This document shows positions 62,976-64,000 of a stretch of DNA of 64,000 nucleotides, one piece after another. The number at the start of each line of letters is the position of its first letter. Within the stretch, counting starts at the first letter, position 1. This DNA is from Oscillospiraceae bacterium (GTDB lineage Bacteria > Bacillota > Clostridia > Oscillospirales > Oscillospiraceae). Made by a program: the position numbers and the translations under genes. Below the pieces are notes generated by a model, which worked only from the letters and a program-made list of their open reading frames with translations, searched no databases and was not told the origin of the DNA. Where the stretch lies: the NCBI GenBank assembly GCA_015067995.1, contig SVLJ01000011.1, positions 1 through 64,000 on the forward strand. The letters run 5' to 3'.

Positions 62976-64000
62976 ATGAATTACAACAAGAAAACCGTTC
63001 TGGATGTTGACGTTAAGGGCAAGAAGGTTCTGCTGCGCTGCGACTTCAACGTTCCCATGTCCAAGGACGGCAGCTGCGCCATCACCGATGACAAGCGCAT
63101 CGTGGCCGCACTGCCCACCATCCGCTATCTGCTGGAAAACGGCGCTGCCGTCATCGCCTGCTCTCATCTGGGCAAGCCGGTTCCCTCCTTCGACAAGTTT
63201 GTGAAGAAGGGTCTGGAAAAGGGCAAGGCCCTTGAAAAACTCACCGAGTCCGCATGGAAAAAGTCTCTGGCCGAGCTGAGCCTGAAGCCCGTGGCTGAGC
63301 GTCTGAGCCAGCTGCTGGGTCAGGATGTCATCATGGCCGCCGATGTAGTGGGCGAGGATGCCCAGACAAAGGCTGCCGCCCTGCAGCCCGGTCAGATCAT
63401 GCTGCTGGAAAACACCCGTTACGAAAACGGCGAAACCAAAAACGATCCCGATTTCGTAAAGTCCATGGCCGCTCTGGCCGACCTTTACGTTTCCGACGCT
63501 TTCGGCGCTGTACACCGCGCCCACGCCTCCACCTGCGGCGTGGCCGATCTGCTGCCCGCCGTGTCCGGCTTCCTGATTCAGAAGGAGCTGGAGATCATCG
63601 GCGGTGCACTGGCTGCTCCCAAGCGTCCTCTGGTGGCCATTCTGGGCGGCTCCAAGGTCTCTTCCAAAATCGGCGTCATCAACAATCTGCTGGAGCTGGC
63701 AGACACCATCATTATCGGCGGCGGCATGGCCTACACCTTCTCCGCCGCACAGGGCGGCAAGGTAGGCGACAGCCTGCTGGAGTCCGACTGGATGGAATAT
63801 TCCAGAGAAATGATGGCCAAGGCTGAGGCCAAGGGCGTAAAGCTGCTGCTGCCTGTGGACACCGTCATTGCTGACAAGTTCGCTCCCGACGCCAACAGCC
63901 GGATCGTCGCCGCCGGCGAGATTCCCGACGGCTGGCAGGGTCTGGACATTGGCCCCAAGACTGTGGAGCTGTACTGCAGCGCCGTGGCCGACGCCGGTAC
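62976..64000 (+). CDS. pgk: Phosphoglycerate kinase, partial
   Basis: The first 341 codons of PGK, running off the right edge. RCDFNVPM with the 3-phosphoglycerate-binding Arg, [42 protein letters not shown] and GGGMAYTF are in order. GGAGG precedes ATG 62976. It makes ATP in glycolysis. About 25 extra residues lie between HLGKP and SLKPVAERL compared with usual PGKs. C-terminal nucleotide-binding region is outside the window. Confidence 0.96.
   Translation, partial: MNYNKKTVLDVDVKGKKVLLRCDFNVPMSKDGSCAITDDKRIVAALPTIRYLLENGAAVIACSHLGKPVPSFDKFVKKGLEKGKALEKLTESAWKKSLAELSLKPVAERLSQLLGQDVIMAADVVGEDAQTKAAALQPGQIMLLENTRYENGETKNDPDFVKSMAALADLYVSDAFGAVHRAHASTCGVADLLPAVSGFLIQKELEIIGGALAAPKRPLVAILGGSKVSSKIGVINNLLELADTIIIGGGMAYTFSAAQGGKVGDSLLESDWMEYSREMMAKAEAKGVKLLLPVDTVIADKFAPDANSRIVAAGEIPDGWQGLDIGPKTVELYCSAVADAG

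Noticed and set aside
1..64000. CRISPR array, rRNA operon, prophage or complete insertion sequence
   Set aside because: No regularly spaced repeats, rRNA sequence, phage structural genes or intact transposase were seen.

Overview
The window looks like chromosomal DNA from a GC-rich, low-oxygen Firmicute of class Clostridia, most likely an Oscillospiraceae-type gut bacterium (Oscillibacter, Lawsonibacter or Flavonifractor relatives). This is inferred from the glmU-prs-pth-mfd gene order, an SLH-domain surface protein, an M-box riboswitch in front of mgtE, small DUF1540, ASCH and DUF4886 proteins, strong GGAGG ribosome sites and sigma-A promoters with 17-bp spacers. No 16S gene is present, so the genus is a guess.

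Layout. 1-3.8 kb: a CoA-ester module (partial thiolase, LysR regulator, short-chain dehydrogenase, family III CoA-transferase). 3.8-5.4 kb: an AT-rich cassette of a small DNA-binding protein and a serine recombinase, driven by a promoter that carries two matched palindromic operators. 5.4-15 kb: glyA, nagA, sbcC-sbcD, a divergent DUF2779 double-nuclease protein and a sodium symporter. 15-20 kb: a large SLH surface protein with a long leader, an unusual tandem degenerate tyrosine-recombinase protein fused to winged helices, and tRNA-Val. 20-29.6 kb: dehydrogenase, MazG-like and RsmH-paralogue pair, M81 peptidase, DUF4886 hydrolase, HAD phosphatase, CDF transporter with a CTP-dependent lipid kinase, ASCH protein, and a TetR-MATE efflux operon with two operators. 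29.6-33.2 kb: an AT-rich island lying at the 3' side of tRNA-Tyr, with a Septu-like ATPase plus HNH nuclease pair and decayed recombinase genes. 33.2-49 kb: tRNA-Tyr and tRNA-Thr, then a long minus-strand run of repair and housekeeping genes (mutS2, recO, era, uvrA, uvrB, radC) interrupted by peptidase, transporter and membrane-protein genes. 49-54 kb: a magnesium region (M-box riboswitch, mgtE, two mgtC-like genes) with DUF1540 and a split TauE/SafE transporter. 54-64 kb: acetyl-CoA acetyltransferase, the mfd-pth-prs-glmU operon, trmL and the start of pgk.

How it fits together. The repair genes (sbcCD, DUF2779 nuclease, mutS2, recO, uvrA, uvrB, radC, mfd) form a notable concentration of DNA-maintenance functions. 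The magnesium genes are probably co-responsive. The best candidates for something new are the tandem pseudo-recombinase/winged-helix protein (18375-19658), the DUF2779 nuclease fusion (12114-13604), the Septu-like island at tRNA-Tyr, the recombinase cassette with its phased operators, and the GlmU-like protein that has lost its nucleotidyltransferase signature. Start codons below were chosen from ribosome-site spacing and promoter position, so several differ from the longest possible reading frame.
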